A stretch of 64,000 bases of DNA from NCBI GenBank assembly GCA_965249815.1, contig CBDFMV010000003.1, positions 3,658,001-3,722,000 on the forward strand, given 5' to 3'. Origin of the DNA: JAJAZB01 sp965249815. GTDB taxonomy: Bacteria > Bacteroidota > Bacteroidia > Cytophagales > Spirosomataceae. Positions 44,749 to 51,860 of this stretch are shown here, piece after piece (position 1 is the first letter of the stretch; each line of letters begins with the position of its first letter). A model generated the notes under the pieces. That model made no database searches, had not been told where the DNA came from, and saw only the letters and a list, made by a program, of their open reading frames with translations. Both the position numbers and the translations under genes were made by a program.

Positions 44749-44803
44749 CCCAAACGGTTGATGCGGACGGAAGGCCGCCCCGTCCGATTCCCGCCGGAGC
44801 CAC
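44749..44803 (+). pseudogene. Broken copy of the tRNA-Arg 3' half
   Basis: CCAAACGGTTGATGCGG resembles the tRNA's CTAAACGTTTGATGCGG. An 18-base insertion (ACGGAAGGCCGCCCCGTC) follows, then the exact 19-base tRNA end CGATTCCCGCCGGAGCCAC (44785-44803; original at 44726-44744). It looks like a scar from integration at the tRNA or a local duplication. Confidence 0.7.
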
Positions 44804-44812
44804 GATACGCTG

Positions 44813-44866
44813 AAAGCAAAAGGCAGTTCATCGACCCGGTAGGGGATGAACTGCCTTTTGCTTTTT
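44813..44866. terminator. Terminator hairpin with 20-bp arms
   Basis: AAAGCAAAAGGCAGTTCATC, twelve bases, GATGAACTGCCTTTTGCTTT plus further T. It lies after the tRNA-Arg and its broken copy and before the convergent phosphatase stop, serving either strand. Confidence 0.85.
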
Positions 44867-44906
44867 ACCCGCTACGGCCGAATTCCGCTCCCCGGCTCCG
44901 GTAAAG

Positions 44907-46340
44907 CTACTTTGTTATCGTGAACGAATCCAGTTCTGTTCCGTCGGCCGATAACTGACGGATCTTCAGGACCTTACCCACCACGTCGGCCACGGTCAGC
45001 GAGTGGACGCTGGAGATGAATTTATCCGTAAATTTTTGCCAGGAATCGGGGTCATTGTTCTGTTCGGGGTTGTAGAGCGTCTGGCCACCCGCCCCCGACA
45101 CGAGGTAGATGATGCCCTCGGGCGTGGTGTCGGTTTTACCGTCAAACGCCCTGTCGAGCTTCCACTGCCCGTTGACCACCCGGCCCCGCACCAATTTGTT
45201 GCCCATGCCGCCAACGAGCAGCACGCCTTTTTTGTCGGGTGTGAACGTCAGCGGAAACGAACGCTGGTAGTTGTGGACGTGCCCGTTGAAGACTACGTCC
45301 ACTTTCCCGGCCTCGAACAACGGCGACAGCAGCCGCATGTGCTGCTGCTCGTAGTGCTCGCGGGCCGAGTTGAAACCGGGGTGGTGAAACATCACAAACC
45401 GCCAGGTCGCGCCACGGGCTTTAGCCAAATCGGCCGCAACCCAATCGCTGAGGACTTTGTCGGTGAAATCCACGTACGGGTTGGAGTCGATGACCAGCCA
45501 GTGCGCGTTGCCGTAGTCGAACGAATAATTCGACATCCGCAGGTAGGCGTCGCCCGCCGCCCGGAGAAACGGCGTCCGGTTGGAATCGTCGGCGGTGAGC
45601 GTCGGCACCAGCGGCCCGCCCTCAGCGCCGAGAGGGCCGTTGAGCGGCTGATCCCAGTAGTAGTAATAAGCCAGGGCGTCGGGGTACTTGTTCAAATCGC
45701 GTGTGTCGGTGTCGTGGTTGCCGGGGGCCGAAATCATCGGCACCGAGCGCATCAGCGGGGCACCGGCGGTGTCCACCTGATCGGCGTTGTACACGGGCCA
45801 AAACCGGGTCCGGTACTCCGAAATCCGGCCGCGTTCGTACACGATGTCACCGGGTACGACCACGAAATCGGGTTTTTCAAGAAACGCGCGGGCGGCCAGT
45901 TGCTTCTGAACGACCGTTTCGGCCCCGATGTCAGCGAAGGCCACGAAGCGGTAGGGTTGGCTGGCCTTTTTCGGGGCCTTGCCTTCGGCGGTAAAAACCA
46001 CTCGCCCGGCCTTCGCCACGCGGTAGTTAAAAGGAGTCCCCGCTGTCAGCCCGGTCAGGGTGGCGTGGTATACGACGTGCGGCGCAATGCCGCCCACCAC
46101 CACCGGGGTCGTGGTGGGAAGCGCGGCCTTTTTCCAGGCTCCTTTCGGCGTCGGCTGGTAGTCCACCGACCAGGCAGCGGTCGAGTCGGGGACGTGCCAG
46201 AGCAGTTCGAGGGATTCCGGCGTGGGGTTCCGGCCGATTTGCAGGTAGGGTTTGGTCACAAAAACCGCTTCCGTGCCTGTCTGGGCGGTTGCCGTGCCCA
46301 GGGCCAAACCGGCGAAAAGAAGAACCAATGAGGTTTTCAT
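44907..46340 (-). CDS. Purple acid phosphatase-like metallophosphoesterase, exported
   Basis: 477 residues from the ATG at 46340. Signal peptide to about TATAQ, then a fibronectin-like N-terminal domain (about 25-125, YHATLTGLTAGTPFNYRV). The metallophosphoesterase domain shows the five motifs FADIG, PGDIVY, PGNHD, FHHPG and NGHVHNYQRSFP. These bind a di-metal centre that cleaves phosphomonoesters. Twenty bases after the beta-helix lipoprotein gene, probably the last gene of the phosphate-type operon starting at 51664. Confidence 0.9.
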   Translation of the reverse strand: MKTSLVLLFAGLALGTATAQTGTEAVFVTKPYLQIGRNPTPESLELLWHVPDSTAAWSVDYQPTPKGAWKKAALPTTTPVVVGGIAPHVVYHATLTGLTAGTPFNYRVAKAGRVVFTAEGKAPKKASQPYRFVAFADIGAETVVQKQLAARAFLEKPDFVVVPGDIVYERGRISEYRTRFWPVYNADQVDTAGAPLMRSVPMISAPGNHDTDTRDLNKYPDALAYYYYWDQPLNGPLGAEGGPLVPTLTADDSNRTPFLRAAGDAYLRMSNYSFDYGNAHWLVIDSNPYVDFTDKVLSDWVAADLAKARGATWRFVMFHHPGFNSAREHYEQQHMRLLSPLFEAGKVDVVFNGHVHNYQRSFPLTFTPDKKGVLLVGGMGNKLVRGRVVNGQWKLDRAFDGKTDTTPEGIIYLVSGAGGQTLYNPEQNNDPDSWQKFTDKFISSVHSLTVADVVGKVLKIRQLSADGTELDSFTITK

Positions 46341-46360
46341 GAACGATTCGGAGGAAAGTG

Positions 46361-47773
46361 TCAGTGCTTGTTCCCCGTGCCGTCGAGTTGGTAGCAACCG
46401 GCGTCCTTGCCCGGCGCGGTGATTTCCGTCGAGCCGAAGTTGGCGCTGACCGGCACCACACTCAGCGGCGCGAAAGCCGTCGTGCCCTTGCCCGCGGCGG
46501 GCGAAGCGGCTTGCAGGCGGAAGTTGTAGTTCCCCACGAAGCTCACGTCGCCGAGGCGTTTGGTGGTTTGGGGCAGCGGAAAATTGACGAACAGCGGGTT
46601 GTTTTTACCCACCACCGCCGTGCCGTCGTAGGCCTGACCAGGCTTGTAACCCGCAGGCAGGTACGTGCTGGGCGTCGGGATGTCGGTCGGCTGGGGTTTG
46701 GTCGTGAAGCCCACCGGGTAAATCTGGTTGGCGATGCTCACCGAGTCCACGTAGTTGTAGTTGTTGCTGTACTTGATGTTGGCCGTGTCGGCCACCACGA
46801 GCGCGTTGCCGTTGTAATTGGCCGTGGCCCCCACGATGCGTGGCCCGAACTTGCAGTTGACCATCAGGTTGTTGTAAAAAGCGCCCTTCGCGCCCTCCTC
46901 AAAATTGAGCGAACCACCCCGACCCGCCGCCGCCCGTCGGTAGCCACTGGCCACGATGGTGTTGTTGTACATCATCACGCTCGTCTGGGGGTTTTTGCCG
47001 CCGTTGTTCGAGGCCTTCGGGCCGTTGGTGGCCGAGCCGACGATGAGGTTGTAGGCGAAATTACCCACCGTGCCCGACTTGATGTTCATGGATTCGCCGC
47101 CGGTGAAACCGCCTTTTTCAAACGTATTCCGCATCACGTTGAACCGGCAGCCGAAGGGCCGGATCGGGTCGTCCACGCCGCCGTACACCCACGAATCTTC
47201 CAGCACCAGAATCCCGTCGGGGTTCGCCGTCGAGATGTTGTACGAGTTGGCTCCGTTGGCCAGAAACGACACCGGCGAGGTACCCAGCTTGCCGCCGCCA
47301 AACTCGATGTGTGTCCACTTGATGATGATGCTCTTGAAGGTAGTTTCGCCCAGAATCCCGCCCCAGAGGCCCTTGTAGGCCGGGTCGGCGGTGGGGTCGG
47401 CCCCGTAGGTATCGGTTTTGTTGGCCGTCGGCACGGTGAAGTACACCGGCTTGGCCTGGGTGCCCAGCGAGAGCAGCGTGCCCTTCACGATGAAACTGTA
47501 CACCTGGCCCGTGCCACCGGGGAAGTACACTTTCGCGCCCGGCTGGATGAGCAGCGTGTCGCCTTCGTTGATGAACACGTCGCCGCTGACGCGGTACACC
47601 GAGTCGCTGAGCAGGGTGCCTTTGATGGGACCCACCAGGGGCGTTTTGGTGCTAACGGCCTGCCCAATTTTGAAAATGGGTTCGGATACCTGCACGTCTT
47701 CCGATTTGCTGCACCCGAGCAGCCCAGTGGCCAGCGAAAGGGCCAGCATCGCAATGTAATTTTGACGTTTCAT
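46361..47773 (-). CDS. Lipoprotein with right-handed beta-helix character, TonB-receptor partner candidate
   Basis: 470 residues, lipobox GLLGC (Cys21). From about residue 65, short repeating coils (GDTLLIQPGAKVYFPG, GILVLEDSWVYGGVDD, GGESMNIKSGTVGNF, MMYNNTIVASGYRR) suggest a parallel beta-helix like those binding polymers at the cell surface. It is encoded 39 bp after the TonB-dependent receptor, where a SusD-type lipoprotein would normally be. It may be a surface substrate-capturing partner for that receptor. No enzyme motif seen. Function inferred from context. Confidence 0.75.
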   Translation of the reverse strand: MKRQNYIAMLALSLATGLLGCSKSEDVQVSEPIFKIGQAVSTKTPLVGPIKGTLLSDSVYRVSGDVFINEGDTLLIQPGAKVYFPGGTGQVYSFIVKGTLLSLGTQAKPVYFTVPTANKTDTYGADPTADPAYKGLWGGILGETTFKSIIIKWTHIEFGGGKLGTSPVSFLANGANSYNISTANPDGILVLEDSWVYGGVDDPIRPFGCRFNVMRNTFEKGGFTGGESMNIKSGTVGNFAYNLIVGSATNGPKASNNGGKNPQTSVMMYNNTIVASGYRRAAAGRGGSLNFEEGAKGAFYNNLMVNCKFGPRIVGATANYNGNALVVADTANIKYSNNYNYVDSVSIANQIYPVGFTTKPQPTDIPTPSTYLPAGYKPGQAYDGTAVVGKNNPLFVNFPLPQTTKRLGDVSFVGNYNFRLQAASPAAGKGTTAFAPLSVVPVSANFGSTEITAPGKDAGCYQLDGTGNKH

Positions 47774-47812
47774 GGGAAAGAAATTGGAGATAAAAGTTTA
47801 GGAGTGAATCAA

Positions 47813-50557
47813 TTAGCGTTTGTAGCGAATGCCCACCAGGTAGGTTTGGTTGAAGACGTCTTTCTGCACCAGAATCCGGTCGGTGCGGGTTTGGTCAGGC
47901 AGGTTGGTGAGCGTGTTGGGTTTCAGAATCTCGACGATGATGGGGTTGTTGAGCAAATTGGTCAGCTTGGTGAACACCGAGAAGTGCCCGCCGCCGAATC
48001 GTTTTTCCGCCGAAAAATCCACCTGCGAGGTGCCGCGCTGCCAGTAATCGAGGTCTTTGTACGGCGACACGATGTTGATGCGCTTGCCGGTGTACACCCA
48101 CGAAAGCTGCGCGTCGAAGCCCAGGCCGGGGTGTTTGTAAATGAGCGAGAGGTTGGCGATGTGGTCCGACTGCCCTTGCAGCGGGCGGGTCTGGGTGCTT
48201 TCGGAGTTGACGATGCTCCCCGAGGCGTCGCGGCCGTACACCCGCTTGGTGGTGGTGATGCGCGAATGCGTGAAGGTGTAATTGCCCGACACGCCCCAGT
48301 GGTTGAAATACTTCGAGAACACTGCCTCCGCGCCGAAGTTGGTGGCCGTACCGAAGTTGAGCGGCGTGTACACCGTGTTCACCTGGCTAATTTGCAAAAA
48401 GCCGTATTCGATGGGGTTCTGGATGTTCTTGAAAAACCCGCCAATCAACAGTTGCTCGTTGCCGCGCGGGAATAGCTCGTAGCGCACGTCCACGTTGTCG
48501 GCCACGCTGTGTTTGAGGTTGTAATTGCCGCTTTCGGTAAAATAATCGCCTGGAAAAGAGGCGGGTACGATTTCAAAATACCCCGGTCGGCTGATGCCCC
48601 GGAAGTACGACAGCCGCAGGTTTTCGCGCTCCGAAAGGCGGTATTTCAGGTGCAGACTCGGCAGCAAATCGAGGTAACTGATGGTGCCCACGCGGCCTTT
48701 GGCCGTGATTGGCAACTGCGACACGTACGACTGACTCGTGTTTTCGGCCCGCACGCCGCCCAACACCTGCCAGCGGCCCCGTGTGACTTTGGCCTGGGCG
48801 TAGCCCGCCGTAATTTGCTCTTTGGCCGTGTAGTTGTTGGCGTTGGCGCTGTCGGCGTAGGCGTATGATTCGGGCCGGAAGGTGAAAATGGCCTTATCGA
48901 TGCTCGTGTACACCTGCCGGTCGCCGCCGGGCAGCACGGTGGCAAGCTGGTAGTCGTTGTAAAAATTGCTCCGGTCTTTGTCGCGGTACATGCCGCCCAC
49001 GGCCAGGTCGAGGCTCGGCAGGGGCGAGAAGGTCAGGTTGACGTAGCCCGTCAGGTCGCGGTCCTGGTTGCGGGTCCAGATGTGCGACACCGGGTCGATA
49101 TACCGCGCCGACTCGACGGGTTTGCCGTCCGGCCCCGGCGCGGTGCGGTAGGTCACACTCTGGTCGGTCCAGTCGGGCGTGCGGCTTTTGGCCAGCGAAT
49201 ACACCGCCGACCAGTTCAGTTTCAGTTTCGGCAACACGACGTGGTCGCCCTGGAGCGTGACGTTCGACACGTTTTGCCGCCGGAACACCGAGCGGTCGGA
49301 GATGCTCACGTCGCCGAATTGAGTCAACTGGTTGCCGAGCAGGTTGCGGTGCTGCTTATCGTCCAACTGCATGAACAGGCCGTACAAACTCAGCCTGTGT
49401 TTCGGGTTGAAGGCGTAATCGAACTTCAGATTCAGCCCCAGGCGACCTTGTTCGTTGGAATACTTCCGGTTTTCGACGAATTCAAAAATGGGCGTGTTCG
49501 GGGCCGGGTCGGGACCGGGCTGGCCGTTGAGCCGGAAAAACGACGAAGTGCTGCCCCGGTAGGTGTGCTGGTAGCTGCCGCCGAAGAGAAACCCCAGTCG
49601 GTGGTTGAAAATCCGGTTGCCGATGGACAAACTGAACAGGCCGTTCACCGGCAGGGCCACGTTGTTGTACTGGAGGGTTTTCACCGAAAAATCGGACGGC
49701 CTGGCCGCGTACGAATTGCCGTGGATTTCCGACGGCGATTGCCGGTTGATTCCCTGCGTGCTGAAACCCGAAAAAGGCTGGTGGCTGAACAACTGGCTGT
49801 AGCCGCCCGAGGCCGTGGCCGACACGGTGAGGTAGTCGGGCGCGGACCGCATGACCATGTTCATGGCCCCGCCGATGGCATCGCCTTCCTGGCTGGGCGT
49901 CAGGGCTTTAATCACTTCCAGGCGTTCGAGCAAGTCCGCCGGGAAAATGTCCATCGGCACGTAACGGTTTTTGTTGTCGGGAGAGGGAATCTTGATGCCG
50001 TTGACGAGCGTGTAGTTGTAACGCTTGTCCATGCCCCGGATGACGGCAAACTGCCCGTCGCCGGTGCTGTTGCGGACGATGGACACGCCCGAAACCCGCT
50101 GGAGCACGTTGGCCACGGTGATGTCGGGCAGCAACTGGATGGTGCGCGCCCCGATGATGTTGAGCACGTTGTCGGCTTTTTGCTCGGTTTTGCGGGTGCT
50201 GGCCTCGCTTTCGCGGTCACCGGTGCCGGTCACCACGATTTCGCCGAGGCTGCCCGCGCTTTCGGTGAGGCCGAAATTTTCCACGAGCACGCCCGTCGCA
50301 ACCACCGTCACCGAGCGCGTGAGGGTTTGGTAACCGAGGTATTGCACCTTGCAGGCGTAGGTTCCGGCGGGCAGGTCGGTGATTCGGTAACTGCCGTCGA
50401 GGCCCGCCGAGGCGACGTAGCGGTCGTCGGCCAGCCGGACGACGGCTCCCACCAGCGGCTCGCCGGAGCGGGCGTCGGTCACGGTGCCTTTGAGGGTGGC
50501 AGCGCTGGCCGTTGCGGCCAGACCGAGGTTAAGCAAAAGCGTAAAAAGTTGTTTCAT
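47813..50557 (-). CDS. TonB-dependent receptor with N-terminal carboxypeptidase-regulatory-like domain
   Basis: 914 residues. Signal peptide (ATASAATLKG), a CarboxypepD_reg-like domain at about 20-100 (GTVTDARSGEPLVGAVVRLA), a plug domain (LLPDITVANVLQRVSGVSIV, then FAVIRGMDKRYNYTLVNGI) and a 22-strand-type barrel ending LVGIRYKR. There is no SusC extension. It imports a substrate across the outer membrane with TonB/ExbBD energy. The neighbouring exported phosphatase and PhoB-like site upstream of the operon suggest phosphate-ester or related uptake; iron chelates remain possible. Confidence 0.92.
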   Translation of the reverse strand: MKQLFTLLLNLGLAATASAATLKGTVTDARSGEPLVGAVVRLADDRYVASAGLDGSYRITDLPAGTYACKVQYLGYQTLTRSVTVVATGVLVENFGLTESAGSLGEIVVTGTGDRESEASTRKTEQKADNVLNIIGARTIQLLPDITVANVLQRVSGVSIVRNSTGDGQFAVIRGMDKRYNYTLVNGIKIPSPDNKNRYVPMDIFPADLLERLEVIKALTPSQEGDAIGGAMNMVMRSAPDYLTVSATASGGYSQLFSHQPFSGFSTQGINRQSPSEIHGNSYAARPSDFSVKTLQYNNVALPVNGLFSLSIGNRIFNHRLGFLFGGSYQHTYRGSTSSFFRLNGQPGPDPAPNTPIFEFVENRKYSNEQGRLGLNLKFDYAFNPKHRLSLYGLFMQLDDKQHRNLLGNQLTQFGDVSISDRSVFRRQNVSNVTLQGDHVVLPKLKLNWSAVYSLAKSRTPDWTDQSVTYRTAPGPDGKPVESARYIDPVSHIWTRNQDRDLTGYVNLTFSPLPSLDLAVGGMYRDKDRSNFYNDYQLATVLPGGDRQVYTSIDKAIFTFRPESYAYADSANANNYTAKEQITAGYAQAKVTRGRWQVLGGVRAENTSQSYVSQLPITAKGRVGTISYLDLLPSLHLKYRLSERENLRLSYFRGISRPGYFEIVPASFPGDYFTESGNYNLKHSVADNVDVRYELFPRGNEQLLIGGFFKNIQNPIEYGFLQISQVNTVYTPLNFGTATNFGAEAVFSKYFNHWGVSGNYTFTHSRITTTKRVYGRDASGSIVNSESTQTRPLQGQSDHIANLSLIYKHPGLGFDAQLSWVYTGKRINIVSPYKDLDYWQRGTSQVDFSAEKRFGGGHFSVFTKLTNLLNNPIIVEILKPNTLTNLPDQTRTDRILVQKDVFNQTYLVGIRYKR

Positions 50558-50644
50558 TGGTTTTTAGGCGAAACATTGCACAGCAAGCCGAGGCACAGGC
50601 TTTCCGGAAAAGTGGGGGCTGGAAAACGGGGAGTTTCGGTAAAA

Positions 50645-51664
50645 TCAGGGAGCAGTCGGCCCGTACACCGCCACGCCGAAGGTGCCCGGCGCGGGTGTTT
50701 TGCCGTCTTCAAGGTAGCTGGCCCCGCTCAGGTACAGCCGGTGCGTGGTGCCCCGGTGCACGATGGTTTTCTGCCCCGGCGCGGTTTTGAGCGTCTGCAC
50801 GACGGTGTAGGTATCGGGCGAATCCTGGTGGATGAGCGTCACGGTACCCTCGCCGTTGGAGGTGGCGATGAGCTTCAACTCTTTTTCGTAAATCACGCCG
50901 TCCACGCCCGCGCCGATGGGCAGCGTCTGGATAATTTTACCAGTGCTGGCGTCGAGCACCACCAGCGTTTTGGTTTTCCGGCAGGCCGAAAACAGCCGGT
51001 TGTTGGCTACGTCGATGGCCAGTCCCGTGGGCACTTCGTTGGGCGCGAGCGAAAATCGGTTTTTGAGGGCCAGCGTTTTGCCGTCGAACTCCACGACCTC
51101 GTGCGAGTCTTCGTTGTTGTTAAAAATGGAGCCTTTTTCGTTGCTGGCCGCGAATTCGGGCGCGCCGCCCATCGCGACGTTGCCCACGACGTTATCCGTG
51201 TTGGCGTCAATGGCTACGGCGTTGCCGCTGCCGTTGCAGAACACGAACACACGCTGCGAGGCTTTGTCGTAGAGTACCGCGTCGGGTTTTTTGCCCTCGA
51301 CCGGAATCGCGCGGAGCACCTTGAAGGTGTTGTAATCGAAGACCGTCACCGAGTTGTCGGTGCCGTTGGTGATGTAGCCTTTGGCTAATTCTTTGGCCAG
51401 GGCGATGCCGTGTACGCCCTTCAGCCCGGTGATTTCGCCAATCGGCTGGTCGGTTTTCAGGTCGATGACGTGGACGCGGTCGGCGTGGGAGACGAACAGC
51501 CGCTCGCGCTCGCCGTCCATTTTTAGGTAGTCCCACTTGCCGTCGCCGCCGGGCAGGCTGATTTTCTTAAGAAACTGGTAGGTAGGCGTTTGGGCCAGCG
51601 CCGGAGGCAAACTCAGGGCAAGCAGGAAGGCCGTTTTCAGGACGTTTTTAAGGAAGAAGCGCAT
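50645..51664 (-). CDS. YVTN/NHL-type beta-propeller protein, exported
   Basis: 339 residues from the ATG at 51664. Signal peptide to about PPALAQ. Seven-bladed propeller repeats are visible: RLFVSHADRVHVIDLKT, GYITNGTDNSVTVFDYNT, RVFVFCNGSGNAVAIDANTD, RLFSACRKTKTLVVLDASTG. Bacterial members act as periplasmic scaffolds or binding proteins. First gene after the candidate Pho box and TAGGTTTG promoter, 87 bp before the TonB receptor gene. Function in the operon unknown. Confidence 0.85.
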   Translation of the reverse strand: MRFFLKNVLKTAFLLALSLPPALAQTPTYQFLKKISLPGGDGKWDYLKMDGERERLFVSHADRVHVIDLKTDQPIGEITGLKGVHGIALAKELAKGYITNGTDNSVTVFDYNTFKVLRAIPVEGKKPDAVLYDKASQRVFVFCNGSGNAVAIDANTDNVVGNVAMGGAPEFAASNEKGSIFNNNEDSHEVVEFDGKTLALKNRFSLAPNEVPTGLAIDVANNRLFSACRKTKTLVVLDASTGKIIQTLPIGAGVDGVIYEKELKLIATSNGEGTVTLIHQDSPDTYTVVQTLKTAPGQKTIVHRGTTHRLYLSGASYLEDGKTPAPGTFGVAVYGPTAP

Positions 51665-51688
51665 CGTTTTCCCGTGGTTAAGACGATG

Positions 51689-51696
51689 CAAACCTA
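51689..51696 (-). promoter_or_regulatory. -7 promoter element TAGGTTTG of the phosphatase operon
   Basis: Exact TAnnTTTG match 24 bases before the ATG of the propeller gene. The TTTG expected about 19 bases upstream is absent; that position is close to the direct repeat at 51722-51739, as in activator-dependent promoters. Confidence 0.5.
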
Positions 51697-51721
51697 ACGC
51701 GAAAATTAGCGATTTCGACGG

Positions 51722-51739
51722 GTTAACAATAAGTTAACA
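51722..51739 (-). promoter_or_regulatory. PhoB-like direct repeat TGTTAAC-N4-TGTTAAC
   Basis: Two identical 7-mers TGTTAAC separated by TTAT on the coding strand give the 11-bp period of enterobacterial Pho boxes (CTGTCAT-N4-CTGTCAT). It sits 25 bases upstream of the -7 element before an operon with an exported phosphatase. Recognition as a Pho box is inference; the Bacteroidota consensus is not known to me. Confidence 0.5.
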
Positions 51740-51860
51740 CTTTGATAATAAACTTATTACATTGGATTTATTTGCCACGTTTAGCCTACGCGCACGGAAG
51801 TGTTTCCGGCCAAACGTGCTCGCTTGCCTGGCGAAATTTTCCCCGAATCGTTTGCCCGCG

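Noticed and set aside
44749..44803. Second complete tRNA gene after tRNA-Arg
   Set aside because: Only the 3' half is present, split by an 18-base insertion in the T arm; no acceptor 5' strand or D arm.
46358..51388. Long plus-strand frames of 700 or more codons opposite the TonB receptor and lipoprotein
   Set aside because: They are shadows of minus-strand genes with clear signal peptides, plug and barrel regions. The plus-strand translations lack domains and promoters.
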